Assembly: GCA_030737875.1 (NCBI GenBank)
Contig: CM060912.1
Location: 127,977,993 to 128,041,992 of the forward strand
DNA length: 64,000 nt
Direction of reading: 5' to 3'
DNA from: Allium sativum
Lineage: Eukaryota; Streptophyta; Magnoliopsida; Asparagales; Amaryllidaceae
Below are positions 33,955 to 45,267 of this stretch, one piece after another. The position numbers and the translations under genes were made by a program. The number at the start of each line of letters is the position of its first letter. The stretch's first letter is position 1. The notes under the pieces are model-generated. The model did not search any database. It was not told the origin of the DNA and saw nothing but the letters and a program-made list of their open reading frames with translations.

Positions 33955-34545
33955 AATGTCCAACCAGCACGGGACGGTCGCCAAAGAAAGGAAAAGAATG
34001 AAATTTGAAGCTAGAACTACCAAAGGAACCTGTAGAATGTCTCACAGCGCAAGGAGTAAAATATAATAATAACATACTTAACATAAAAAGGGTGAGATAG
34101 TGCATAAGCTAAAAACTAAACTTCGTAGCAGCGGAAAATCCAAATACAGCTTATGTTCCACTTCATCATTATTACAACTTTAAAACTGTCTCTAAAGCAA
34201 AAGAAAGGAAAGGTACACTACTAATGCCCAAAGTAGTGACCAGTAGCGACACAAGGAGAATATCTATATATATATCATACGTGGAAGCCTCATGCTCGTC
34301 TCCAGTACAGCTACTCGTGCATACCACCTAACTATCTCTAGTCTGCCCATTTAAGAGCACCCAAAGTAATAAGAAGAGACATAAAACTCAGGTCAGACAA
34401 AAGTCTGATATGAGCGATAAGCAGCAAAACAGAACAATAGCAGGTATACTAAACCTTACCTGAACCTGGACCTACAACTAAAGAGTTAGCACAAAAAGAT
34501 GAACAATACTCTAAGGTGATGCTAACATATGGTGTAAAGATATTG

Positions 34546-34708
34546 GGGGTAGGGGTGTGCATGTCATAGTGATGTCAAACAATCAAGCATCACAACCATC
34601 CTCACATCTCTCACTCAGTGCGTAAAGGGGTAGGGGTGTGCGTGTCATAGTGATGTCAAACAATCAAGCATCGCAACCATCCTCACATGTCTCACTCAGT
34701 GCGTAAAG
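34546..34708 (-). repeat. 81-bp tandem duplication in the chromovirus 3' LTR
   Basis: TAGGGGTGTGCATGTCATAG at 34550 recurs as TAGGGGTGTGCGTGTCATAG at 34631, continuing through CTCACTCAGTGCGTAAAG. The 5' LTR (about 41935-42015) and the plus-strand LTR have one copy, so this is a local duplication. Confidence 0.9.
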
Positions 34709-36545
34709 CATACGATATCCACCACTTTAATCACCCAAATCCTTGCTATGATCACTCTGCCCCATGGAGTCATGGCAACACCATTGTACTAATCCATAGC
34801 CACTAGTCCTTGTTATGTCTACTCTGTCCCATGAAGTTATGACGACTCCACTACACTAGCTCATAGCCACGCTATGATCACTCTGCCCCATGGAGTAAGA
34901 ACTACCCCACTACACTGATCCATAGCCTAACAATCGTCTCCCGGAGGTGAATCAAAGCTATGGATGTCGACAACTCCTTAGCACACGTCCCGCAGCAAAG
35001 CCCAATCATGAAGTTAACTCGTTGGTTCCCATCTGGATCCTGAGTTACAACCTCTCATTTAGGCTACATTTGCATCTCGGGTTTTGGTCTCCTCCGGATC
35101 GGTTCGGTACTTCAGTCATCATCGGTTCGGTCCTTCAGTCATCATCGGTTCGGTTCGGCTATCCTGGTTCAGTTCGTGATCACTTGCTTTGGATTGGATT
35201 GCTCCATACGGGTCGGGTCGGGATGACCCCATCGGGTCGGATCGGGCTAGTGGTACTGGTTCGGGGTTAGAGATAGTACTCTGTATCCTTCCATTGATTC
35301 GTGGTTCCTCCAGGCATCAGCTCGTGGTGCATCGGATCGGAGGAGGTGGTTCGTGATAGCTATGGATCGTGGTCTCCAAGTGCGAGTAGATCAGGCTAAA
35401 GGGCTTCAGACATGAACGGTTCGGGTGTCCCACAAGCAGATCAGTTCGGAGCCTTCAAATACGGTTCGTGATACATACTCCACGAGTGAGTCTAGGGGGG
35501 GAAGGGGGTCTGATCCGATCTCTGCTCAATTCCTGCAACTTTTCCAGTGGCTATTTTACGCCATACGACAGCGTTTTCGACCATTCTTTTTTTTCTAATT
35601 AATCACAAAGCATACCATACAGTCATAACAACATGTGAAAACAACCACAAACACAAAAACAACAATTTGATATGTTAAAATGGATCAAACAAACCCAAAA
35701 GCCTATGTTTTCTCCTTAATCCCCCTTAATCTTGTTTAAGCATATAATTAGCAAAACTTATCAAAATTAACCCAAATTTCTATCAAAGCCCTAAAATAAT
35801 ATTTTAGAATTTTACAAATTTTTCCAGATTTTTTTGAGTTATAATTTCGCTAATTATCATTAATCACCTCTAATTAGCCGTAATTAGTGAAAAACAATGC
35901 AAATCACTCACCTTAGCCAAAAATTTACTTTAGACCCGAAACTATCTCTGATTTAGGTTGAATATCTATGCAACACAGCAGCTCTATTCCTAATTTGATG
36001 CTAATTTGCCTTGATTTGATGTAGATTAGGCTAAAACTTGATTAGAGAGCGATTTGGCATGAAATTAGAAGGTGGAGGTCATGGCTAGGGTTAGAGAAAT
36101 GTTTTTGGCAGCTGAAAAATGAAATAAAATTCGTTTTCCTACTGTTCTCAGCCTCCCCATAACCCTAATCCCGAAATGGGTTATGGGCCCTCTTGCTAAT
36201 CACCCTAATTAGGCCCGATTAAGCTGTTTTTCACCTTCTAAACTTTGTTTCAGCCATATCTCCAAACGGTGAGTCCGTTTGGCTAATGTGACCACTCTAC
36301 GGAAAGGTAAACCTTCATCTAGATCTAATGGAAGTGGTTTTAGGTCAAAACTCATTACCAATCAAAAGTTATGGTCGAAACAAGATCAGCTAGGGGCAAA
36401 ACGGTCATTTAAAAATCGGCAAAAATCATGAACATAGGTAATGACCCCAATAGTCGTCTCCCAAAGTTACATGGCTATACGACTTCATATGAGAAAGAAA
36501 TAAATATTCTATGATCCTTCGATGCGTAGAATGCAGGTCGTTACA

Positions 36546-36561
36546 TTCTTCCCCCTTAAGA
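36546..36561 (-). promoter_or_regulatory. Polypurine tract of the minus-strand chromovirus
   Basis: Minus-strand TTAAGGGGGAAGAA directly precedes the LTR start TGTAACGACC, after GGGGGCGAAATTTC. Same architecture as at 401-421 but with five G. Confidence 0.9.
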
Positions 36562-36699
36562 AATTTCGCCCCCGAAATTCCTTAACTAAGAAACAAGCAA
36601 AGGATCCCGCATGTCTATCAACTATTCACAACAATCAAACATACAAAACAACAAACAAGTCTATCCTAGCATGCGGAAAACTAAATTGCAATTAAAATT

Positions 36700-37199
36700 T
36701 TACCAGGCAAAGAGTTCTGGATACGTCTTCCTATGCTCTCCTCTGTCTCCCAAGTACAGTCATTCTCATTCTAGCCCCACTGAACTTTGACTAGATTCCC
36801 TGCTTTCCTTCGAAGTTTCTTTGTATGGTGCTCGACAATACGAATCGGCTTGCGGTTCCCAACTGCCTCACGTTCTACTTCGATATCATCCAACTGATCA
36901 GGTGAAATAGTTATATCGGGGTCATGCACGAATTTCCTTAACTGGGAAACATGAAATACGTTATGAACTCCTGCCATCTTCTCTGGTAATTCAACTTTAT
37001 ATGCCAAATTCCCAACTCGCTCGAGGATTGGGAATGGACCAACAAATCTTGGTGCTAGCTTTCCTCTCCTTCCAAATCTAATAACATTCTTTAATGGAGA
37101 GATCTTGACAAATACTAGGTCCCCAACGGAGAATTTCAGATCTCTTCTCCTCTTATCAGCATAACTTTTCTGCCTATCTTAGGCAGCCTTTATTTGCTA
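36700..37199 (-). pseudogene. Integrase C-terminal domain and chromodomain of the minus-strand chromovirus
   Basis: The minus strand reads from the integrase tail (AA-stop-DRQKSYADKRRRDLKF, LAPRFVGPFPILERVG, LAYKVELPEKMAGVHNVFHV) into SQLRKFVHDPDITISPDQ and KLRRKAGNLVKVQWG. A TAG (36771-36773) replaces the Glu codon that the plus copy has after QWG, then NENDCTWETEESI follows before a 1-bp deletion changes frame. Other stops are TAG at 37197-37199 and TAA at 37179-37181. The end corresponds to the ELFAW stop region at 36700. Confidence 0.88.
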
Positions 37200-38341
37200 T
37201 CGAATAACCTTGATCTTATCTGAGGTTTCCCTTATCACATCTGGTCCAAGCACAAATTTCTCACCGGCTTCTAACCAACATGACGGTGAGTTGCACGGTC
37301 TTCCGTACAAAGCTTCAAATGGAGCCATACCAATACTGGATTGATAACTATTATTATATGCAAACTCTACTAGATGCAAATGGTCATCCCATGATCCACC
37401 AAAATCCAATATGCAAACTCTCAAGAGATCTTCTAATATACGGTTACCCTCTCTGTTTGACCATCAGTTTGAGGATGATACGCGGTACTGAGATATAATT
37501 CTGACCCTAGAGCCTCTTGTAAGCTCTTCCAAAACCCACTAGTAAACAACGGGTCTCGGTCACTCACAATGCTTTTAGGTACTCCATGAAATCTCACTAC
37601 CCACTTCATATACAGTTCTGCTAATTTAGCTGATGTTCTATTCGACTTGACGGGTATAAACCTTGCACTCTTGGTCAATCGGTCCACAATCACCCAAATG
37701 CTATCATGGCCCGATCTAGTCCTTGGTAACCCATCAATGAAATCCATTGAGACTTGTTCCCATTTCCATTCGGGGATTTCTAATGGTTGCAACAAACCAC
37801 TAGGATTCTTTTGCTCATCTTTAACTAACTGGCAGTTCATGCACTTGGATATAAATTTCCCAACATCTCTTTTCATCCCTTCCAAGTAGTAGGCCTGCTT
37901 CATGTCTCGATACATTTTGTTACCAACGAGATGTATAGTCAGTTTTGAATGATGACATTCTCTTATCACTTCATCTCTCAATCCATTCATGTTGGGTACA
38001 ACTAACTTTCTATTCTTTCTAAGCCATCCATCCCGATCAAGCCTATACTTGTTCATCTCCTCGTCGATACCCATCTTTAACTTGGAGATGATTTCCAATA
38101 GGTTAGGATCGTCCATCTGACTAGAACCAATCTGCTCAATCAAAATGGGTCTGGTCATCAAACCTTCTAATACTTCCAGATCCAATTTGCACTTTGGTCT
38201 GAAATCATACCTAGTGATATTCTCCAGTTGCTTCCATTCCAGGAACATAGCCCCTAAACTGGCATGTCTTCTGCTCAATGCATCAGCTACCGCATTGCCC
38301 GTTCCTGGTGTATATGCGATATCGAAATCGTGGGAAGCCAA
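37197..38341 (-). pseudogene. Integrase domain of the minus-strand chromovirus
   Basis: After the RNase H tail (DFDIAYTPGTGNAVADALSR), the zinc-binding HHCC part reads CHHSKLTIH ... CMNC. The catalytic core has the DDE pattern: first Asp in SMDFIDGLP, second in IVSDRDPLF, Glu in DGQTERV with the spacing expected after SDRDP. A frameshift after TERV (near 37433) separates the rest: GSWDDHLHLVEFAYNNSYQ and APFEALYGRPC. The catalytic residues remain, so decay is mainly through frameshifts and stops. In the family this enzyme joins cDNA ends to chromosomal DNA. Confidence 0.93.
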
Positions 38342-38810
38342 GAATTATAACCATCTTTGATGTCGGAGATTTAAATCCTTCTAAGAGAAAAGATACTTTA
38401 ATGATTTATGATCGTTAAACAACTCAAATCTTTCCCCCAAGAGATAATGTCTCCACATCTTCAATGCGAATACAATCGCTGCCAATTCCAAATCATGGAT
38501 AGGATATCTTTTCTCATGTGGTTTTAGTTGCCGACTAGCATAAGCTACAACTCTACCTCCTTGCATCAATGCAGCACCTAGTCCGGTACCACATGCATCT
38601 GTGTATACCGTCATCTCTTCATTCCCTTTAGGAATGAGTAACACTAGTGCGCACGTCAACTTTTCCTTTAGGCTCTTAAATGCAACCTCGCACTTTTCAT
38701 CCAAAAAAAAAAAGCTTGATTCTTCTTGGTTAACTGAGTCAACGGTGCCGCTATCTTGAAGAAGTCTTGGATAAACTTACGATAATATCCAGCCAATTCC
38801 AAGAAACTTC
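38342..38810 (-). pseudogene. RT connection and RNase H domain of the minus-strand chromovirus
   Basis: The stretch [33 protein letters not shown], then [37 protein letters not shown] and [20 protein letters not shown] is the thumb and RNase H region. The catalytic Asp is in TDA and the Glu in LELAA. A TAG at 38381-38383 falls where Gln is usual (after YLFS, before KDLN), and TAA at 38345-38347. A frameshift separates it from the RT core near 38811. It would degrade the RNA strand of RNA-DNA hybrids. Confidence 0.92.
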
Positions 38811-39359
38811 TTATGTCTGTTGCATCTTAGGCATAGGCCAATCTTGTACTGTAACCACCTTCGCAGGGTCCACGGCAATACCATTCTCTGAAACAACATG
38901 GCCCAAGAACCTCACTTCCCTCCTCCAAAAGTGACACTTAGAAAACTTTGCTTTCAATTGGTGTTTTCTCAACACCTCCATCACTATCCTCAAATGTTCC
39001 TTATGTTCTTCCTCTGTCCTCGAATAAACTAAGATATCATCCACGAACACAAGAACAAACTTATTCAATTGATCCCTGAATACTCTATTCATAAGATCCA
39101 CAAAATATGCTGGTGCATTGGTCAACCCGAATGGCATGACCAACCACTCATAGAATTCAAACGTCGTCCGAAAGGTCGTTTTAGCTATACTCTCAGTTTC
39201 CACCCTAAGCTGATGAAAACCTGTCGCGGGGCCCAAATGGGAGAACACTCTCGCGCCACTCAACTGATCAAACAAATCATCTACCCACGGTAGAGGATAC
39301 TTATTCTTCCTCATCACCTTATTTAACTCGCGGTAGTTCACACAGTCGAAGGGAACCAT
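38811..39359 (-). pseudogene. Reverse transcriptase core of the minus-strand chromovirus
   Basis: Contains [54 protein letters not shown] and [14 protein letters not shown], where FVDD (about 39037-39048) is the catalytic motif (Y/F-x-DD). Then [20 protein letters not shown]. In family members the [12 protein letters not shown] stretch usually has an Asp (the first catalytic Asp, in SxxDLxSG-type motifs). Here Gly occupies that place, so catalysis is doubtful even without frameshifts. The join to the upstream part has lost two bases of a TG repeat near 39345. Confidence 0.92.
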
Positions 39360-40140
39360 CTACCTTGGTAGCAAACAAACTTGGTGCTCCCCACTCAGAA
39401 ACACTTCTTCTGATAAATCCCATCTTCAACAGATCGCTTACTAGCACCCCGAGCTCTCGCTGCTGCCTTGGTTCCATTTGATGAAGTGGCATCATTATAG
39501 GTTTGGCATCTTTCACTAAATCAATACGAAACTCAATCTCTCGGTGTGGTGGAAGTCCGGTCACTTCCTCGAAGACGTCCGGATACTGGCCAGCCATAGG
39601 CACATCTGATAACTCATCATGCGGGATGCCGAGGGAATTTAGAAAACTAGTCATTACCCCCATCACTAGGTAGACCACAAACACTACCCTCCGCCCATCA
39701 TCCACTCTAACTGTCATCAAAAAGCCCTCACAGTCTACCACCACTTCGTACCTTTGGAGCCAATCAACTCCCAAAATAATGCCAAACCCAGTAAAGCCCA
39801 AAACAAAGCAATCAAAAACAAACGTACATCCATGACTCGATAAGATTATATTACAACAAATCATACAAAGGCTAGTCGAACCACCAATCGGGTTCGTCAC
39901 TGCTAAAGGTCTATCGACTATCTTGGGTTCCAATCCCAACCTATCTACCAGGTCACTAGATATGAAGGAACGAGAAGCCCCAGTATCAAACAATACTCGA
40001 ACTGGAACATCATAAACAGAAAGCATACCTTGGATAATGACATTCTTTCCTTTCTCCACCGCAGTTGAGGCATTCGACGAAGAAGGAACAACATTAAGAG
40101 CATATACTTTCACAATCTGCTTTTCTTTAGGAGGTTGCAG
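39319..40140 (-). pseudogene. Protease and RT N-terminus of the minus-strand chromovirus
   Basis: The aspartic protease active site is VLFDTGASRSFIS (DTG at 39979-39987) and the later ILGVDWLQRYEVVVDC is the typical second conserved block. Then TGLPPHREIEFRIDLV, PLHQMEPRQQRELGV, LLKMGFIRRSVSEWGAP and [13 protein letters not shown] form the start of RT. The frame is open over all of this and is lost by a 2-bp deletion near 39345. The protease would cleave the Gag-Pol polyprotein. Confidence 0.92.
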
Positions 40141-40144
40141 ACAA

Positions 40145-41074
40145 TTATCCTTGTAATGCCCACACTTGGCCATAGTTGAAGCACTTCCTGTTCGCTGGCT
40201 TCGCTCGACATTCTTTAGCATAATGGCCCTTCTTGCCACAGCTAAAGGACTCAACATCTTTTTTATTCTTCTTCTTCTGGCCATCCTTGGTCTGATTCTG
40301 CTTTCTCTTATTCTGAGAACCATTCTTGCCTCCACCGCTTGCTTGTGGTTTTGGCTCCTCTGCAGATGCAACCTCAGTCTTCGACTTAGGATATAGACTC
40401 TCTGATCTCAAAGCTTTCCCCACAATCTATTCAAATGTCTCATCGATATGGTTTATAAGCCTTTCCCCCAAGTACTGATCTAAGCCTGTTATGAACTTCT
40501 CATCCTTCTTCTCGGGAGTGTCGATAAGAGATAATCCATACTTCGATAAAGTATCGAACTCAGCAATATACTCCGAGGCTGCCCTACCATTCTTCTTAAG
40601 CTCCATGAACTTCCTAAACAACTCTGACTTCTAAGCAGCTGGGATAAACTTTTCACTGAATCGGGCCTTAAACTGATCCCATGTAACTTGATCCTCTGGA
40701 ATAGCTGCCTAAATAGCATTCCACCAATTCATCGCCCGTCCTTGCAGCTAGCGGGATGCTAGCTTTCTCTTCGTCGCATCCTTGATACCCAAATCTTCGA
40801 ATATGCGCTCATAGCTATCAAGCCAATACTGAACTTCTGTAGCTGATTCCGTTCCGTGGAACGACTTCCCACCAAGACTAGTGTAATCCTTGCATAGCTT
40901 GGCGAAATTGGCCCTAGGCATCTACACCACTGCACCACCACCATTTGCAGCATTGGGAACTGCTCCTTGCATATTTCTAAGCATCTCTCTCATGAAGTCA
41001 GTGAACATCATCCTCATATCAGGTGCATTTCCATTATTAGCTCCTCTACCAATACCCCTAGTATATCGGCTCAT
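40145..41074 (-). pseudogene. gag of the minus-strand chromovirus
   Basis: ATG at 41072-41074, 193 bp after the LTR, begins MSRYTRGIGRGANNGNAPDM. The capsid region reads KSFHGTESATEVQYWLDSYE, RAMNWWNAI, QVTWDQFKARFSEKFIPAA and FRKFMELKKNGRAASEYIAE, characteristic of the plant retrotransposon Gag. Five in-frame TAG codons (at 40922, 40748, 40709, 40631, 40427) interrupt it. The first zinc knuckle (CGKKGHYAKEC, about 40208-40243) has lost its first Cys to Ser. The second (KCFNYGQ / CGHYKDNC) is broken by a frameshift near 40175. Confidence 0.92.
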
Positions 41075-41266
41075 CGTTCAATCTGTAAGGAGAAAACGAT
41101 TAACCATCTCTTTAGTGGTGCTAGTGCAATGCGACTTCATACTTAGATATACTAATTGTATAAATATATATAGCTTTTGAAAACCAAAAAATCACAAATA
41201 CGCGCTCTCATATACGTATACTATCTCTCCCTGGTATCTTTCCCTAGGTTAACTACGCAACCTAGA

Positions 41267-41278
41267 GCTCTGATACCA
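41267..41278 (-). promoter_or_regulatory. Primer-binding site of the minus-strand chromovirus (tRNA-iMet)
   Basis: Minus-strand TGGTATCAGAGC begins two bases (TT) after the 5' LTR end at 41281. Same primer as elements A, B and D. Confidence 0.95.
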
Positions 41279-41280
41279 AA

Positions 41281-43851
41281 TGTGACGACCCGCCCCGCAC
41301 CAGCCGACATTTCAATGAAAGTGTGTTGTACCAATGTCCAACCAGCACAGGACAGTTGCCAAAGAAAGGAAAAGAATGGAATTTGAAGCTAGAACTACCA
41401 AAGGAACCTGTAGAATGTCTCACAGCGCATGGAGTAAAATATAATAATAACATACTTGACATAAAACAGGTGAGACAGTGCATATGCTGAAAACTAAACA
41501 TCGTAGCAGCAGAAAATCCAAATACAGCTTATGTTCCACTTCATCATTATTACAACTTTAAAACTGTCTCTAAAGCAAAAGAAAGGAAAGGTACACTACT
41601 AATGCCCAAAGTAGTGACCAGCAACGACACAGGGAGAATACATACATATATATATATATATCATATGTGGAAGCCTCCTGCTCGTCTCCGGTACATCTAC
41701 TCGTGCATATAACCTAACCTATCTCTAGTCTGCCCATTTAAGAGCACCCAGAGTAATAAGGAGAGACATAAAACTCTGGATCAGACAAAAGTCTGGTATG
41801 AGCGATAAGCAACAAAACAGAACAATAACAGGAATACTAAACCATACCTGAACCTGGACCTACAACCAGAGAGTTAGCACAAAAAGATGTACAATACTCT
41901 AAGGTGACGGTAACATATTGTGTAAAGATACGGGGGTGGGGGTGTGCATGTCATAGTGATGTCAAACAATCAAGCATCGCAACTATCCTCACATCTCTCA
42001 CTCAGTGTGTAAAGCATACGATATCCACCGCTTTGATCACCTAAATCCTTGCTATGATCACTATGCCTCATGGAGTCATGGCAACTCCATTGCACTGATC
42101 CATAGCCACTAGTCCTTGCTATGTCCACTCTTCCCCATTAAGTCATGACGACTCAACTGCACTGGCTCATAGCCATGCTACGATCACTCTGCCTCATGGA
42201 GTAATAACTACCACACTGCACTGATCCGTAACCTAACAATCGTCTCCCGAAGGTGAATCAAAGCTATGGACGTCGCAACTCCTTAGCACACGTCCCGCAG
42301 CAATGCCCAATCATGAAGTTAACTCGTTGGTTCCTATCTGGATCCTGAGTTACAACCACTCATGTGGGCTACCTTTACATCTCGGGTTTTGGTCTCCTCT
42401 GGATCGGTTCAGTCCTTCAGTCATCATCGGTTCGGTTCGGCCATCCTGGTTCAATTCGTGATCACTTGCTTCGGATCAGGTTGCTCCATACGGGTCGGGT
42501 CGGGATGACCCCATCGGTTCGGGTCGGGTCGGGTCGGGATGACCCCATCGGTTCGGGGTTAGAGATAGTACTCTGTATCCTTCCATTGGTTCGTGGTTCC
42601 TCCAGGCATCAGCTCGTGGTGCATCGGATCGGAGGAGGTGGTTCGTGATAGCTCCGGATCGTGGTCTCCAAGTGCGAGCAGATCGGGTTGAAGGGCTTTA
42701 GACATGAACGGTTCGGGTGTTCCACAAGCAGATCGGTTTGGAGCCTTAAAATACGGTTCGTGATACATACACCATGAGTGAGTCCGCGGGGGGAGGGGGG
42801 TCCGATCCGATCTGATCTCTGCTCAATTCCTGCAACTTTTCCAGCGGCTATTTTACACCATACGACGGCATTTTCGACCATTCAATCTTTTCTAATTAAT
42901 CACAAAGCATACCATATTGTCATAGCAACATGTGAAACCAACCACAAACACCAAAACAACAATTTGATATGTTAAAATGGATCAAAGAAACCCAAAAATT
43001 TATGTTTTCCCCTTAATCCCCCTTAATCATGTTTAAGCATACAATTAGCAAAACTTATCCAAATTAACCCAAATTTCTAGCAGAGCCCTAAAATAATATT
43101 TTAGAATTTTAGAATTTTACAAATTTTTCCAGATTTTTCTGAGTTATAATTTCACTAATTATCACTAATCACCTCTAATTAGCCATAATCAGTGAAAAAC
43201 AATGCAAATCACTCACCTTAGCCACAAATTTACTTTATACCTGAAACTATCTCTGATTTGGGTTGAATATATATGCAACACAACAGCTCTATTCCCAATT
43301 TGATGCTAATTTGCCTTGATTTGAGGTAGATTAGGCTAAAACTTGATTAGAGAGCGATTTGGGATGAAATTAGAAGGTGGAGGCCATGGCTAGGGTTAGG
43401 GAAATGTTTTAGGTGGCTGAAAAATGATATAAAATTCGTTTTCCTATTGTTCTAAGCCTCCCCGTAACCCTAATCCCGAAATGGGTTATGGGCCCTCTTG
43501 CTAATCACCCTAATTAGGTCCGGTTAAGCTGTTTTTCACCTTCTAAACCTTGTTTTAGCCATATCTCCCAAACGGTGAGTCCGTTTGGCTAATGTGACCA
43601 GTCTACAGAAAAGTAAACCATCATTCATATCTAATGGAAGTGGTTTTAGTTCAAAACTCCTTACCAATCAAAAGTTATGGCCAAAACAATATCAGCTAGG
43701 GGCAAAACGGTCATTTATATATCGGCAAAAATCATGAACATGGGAAATGACCCCAATAGTCGTCTCCCAAAGTTACATGGCTATACGACTTCATATGAGA
43801 AAGAAATAAATATTCTATGATCCTTCGATGTGTAGAATGCGGGTCCTTACA
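41281..43851 (-). repeat. 5' LTR of the minus-strand chromovirus (2571 bp)
   Basis: Plus-strand TGTGACGACCCGCC at 41281 to GGGTCCTTACA at 43851, complete and uninterrupted. Includes the reversed GATCCGAACCG block, the reversed tandem array and the GGCTAAGGTGAGTG donor-like site (about 43210). Followed by the target duplication CATTT and the rest of the B LTR. Confidence 0.95.
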
Positions 43852-44688
43852 CATTTGCTAGAGTGTCTCAAAGCCGGTGAGGATAATCCCTTGCCTCGAC
43901 TCATAGATGGAATCCAATTTCCAGTACGTGATTTTTCAATTTTCTTTGTAGAACTAGTATGGAGACATCTTATATGGTACTCATGTCGTCTATGATTGAT
44001 ACATTTATATTTGAAGTTGATTTTGACACTATGCACTTATAGTAATATCAAAATGATTTGTTTTAAACGTACGAAGCATGTTTGGCTATTATAAGGTAAA
44101 ACTCTATCCTCCGACTTGCATTGCATTGTGTGATGGGACCTGAGTCTTATAATAGCTTCATTTTTCCAAAAAGCATTGCACTGTTTGTTTTATGCACTGG
44201 TATTCTTGGGAGAAAACACGTTCTGTATTATACGGCGTGTCCCTTTGATTGACTCTATTTTAAAGTAAAGTTTTAATAACTGTTTTAGTTCTCACACCAG
44301 TCCCATGACTGACCTGGAGTTTATTATTTCTACCTAAACTCTGGGTGCCCCTATTTTCCACATGGGCAGCTAGTAGTTTTGGTTTTTGCAGATTTCTTTT
44401 TACAGGATCCTAGATTTATAGCTGGAGCTATATTCGAAAAGCTTTGTATCCGTGTATCTCTTTCAGTTGTGTTATGTATTATTTTTCCACTGATATGTAA
44501 TGTATTTTAATCTCTGATATTTTTCTGATGTATATTATTTATTCATACTCTGTTATGTTCTTGTACTCTGATGTAATTGTTATAATAGCAATGAAATTTT
44601 CTATTTTTTGTGTTTTGATGCGTCGTGTTCTCAAAGCAATCCGCCTTCATCCGTCTCTTCGGAGATAGAGGGAGTTCGGGTCGTTTCA
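43852..44688 (+). repeat. Right LTR of element B, last part
   Basis: Starts with the duplicated CATTT and continues GCTAGAGTGTCTCAAAGCCGG, matching 25400 onward in the left LTR, through CTCACACCAGTCCCATGACT to the end GGGTCGTTTCA. Followed by the B target duplication TATAA. Confidence 0.93.
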
Positions 44689-44787
44689 TATAACATAACA
44701 GAATATTTTTATTTAAAATAAAGTAATAACATCAACTATTTTATTAATCACATCTAATGGATTGCCTTTAGGGCATAAACTCTAACA
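44689..44787 (-). repeat. First about 95 bp of the copia G 3' LTR
   Basis: On the minus strand it starts TGTTAGAGTTTATGCCCTAA at 44787, right after a polypurine tract, and runs to the B insertion site. The LTR resumes at 20202. Bases 44689-44693 are the right target duplication of B. Confidence 0.88.
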
Positions 44788-44800
44788 ATCTCCCACCTGC
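44788..44800 (-). promoter_or_regulatory. Polypurine tract of copia G
   Basis: Minus-strand GCAGGTGGGAGAT directly before TGTTAGAG, the standard form in plant copia elements. Confidence 0.88.
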
Positions 44801-44804
44801 ACTA

Positions 44805-45130
44805 GAGTCAATCATTCATGTATAGTGTACTCATGAAACTAGTGTGACTATTAAACTTCTGCTATGACAGAGTCTAATTCATTAGGTCTGCAACATTACA
44901 ACTTTTGTAACTTTGCAGATATGTTCATTTCCTCTGTGAATAACTTCACATAGGAATTATATTTCTTAAGTATATGTGTGGATTGAGAATGAGTTTAAGG
45001 TTTTAGGCCTGAGAAATAGCCATATTGTTATCCCAATGTAAATCATTGGATCAATAATTAATTAAGTTCAATTATGAACTTCTTAATCCAAACATTTTCT
45101 TTCTTAGAATCAGTATTTATTTCTTGTTTT
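44805..45130 (-). pseudogene. RNase H relic of copia G
   Basis: With stops and frameshifts, the minus strand gives NVWIKKFIIELN, then sequence matching the copia RNase H order: a HSQSTHIL segment (usual HSRSKHI), VIHRGNEHICKV (usual IIxRGDVxIxKV), and a tail ending MIDSSAGGRLLE where families have MNDW-type ends. The polypurine tract follows. Decay is advanced, but the order of matches makes the call reasonably safe. Confidence 0.7.
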
Positions 45131-45267
45131 AAAACTAACATTATTCACAATAAATAATGTGTTGTCAAAATATAACATTAGAATTATTGTGTCACTCCCA
45201 CTCAATTTCTTGTTTATACAAGATATAATGGCATTTTGCAGTTTTTGGGACATTTCGAATTTTTGTT

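Larger units (their letters stand above)
31147..36545 (-). repeat. 3' LTR of the minus-strand chromovirus, split by a solo LTR
   Basis: Plus-strand ends are TGTGATGACCCGCC (31147) and GGTCGTTACA (36545). Bases 31204-33954 are an insertion. Without it the LTR is about 2.64 kb. It matches the 5' LTR and, reversed, the LTR at 422-3006, including AGCCATATCTCC and the GGCTAAGGTGAGTG donor-like site (about 35905). One 81-bp segment is duplicated (34546-34708). Confidence 0.93.
31147..43851 (-). mobile_element. Degenerate minus-strand chromovirus (Tekay/Del-like) nested in element B
   Basis: LTRs at 41281-43851 (5') and 31147-36545 (3', itself interrupted) bound a 4735-bp interior with primer site, gag, pol and polypurine tract in the right order. 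The duplication CATTT flanks both ends (31142-31146, 43852-43856), and the B LTR reads on across the junction as GAGGCATTT-GCTAGAGTGTC. LTR length of about 2.6 kb, iMet primer and the C-terminal chromodomain point to the Tekay/Del clade. That clade call is from remembered family traits, not a tree. It is inactive because of many stops and frameshifts. Confidence 0.95.
20203..44688 (+). mobile_element. Element B: relative of element A, split by a nested chromovirus
   Basis: LTRs begin TGTAACAACC(T/C)GG at 20203 and 27304 and end GGGT(T/C)GTTTCA at 26235 and 44688. The interior (26236-27303) has the iMet primer site and polypurine tract. TATAA flanks both ends (20198-20202, 44689-44693). The right LTR is interrupted from 31147 to 43851. 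Left and right LTRs differ by about 8-9% over their first 200 bp by eye, so B is older than A. No complete protein gene is present. Confidence 0.93.
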
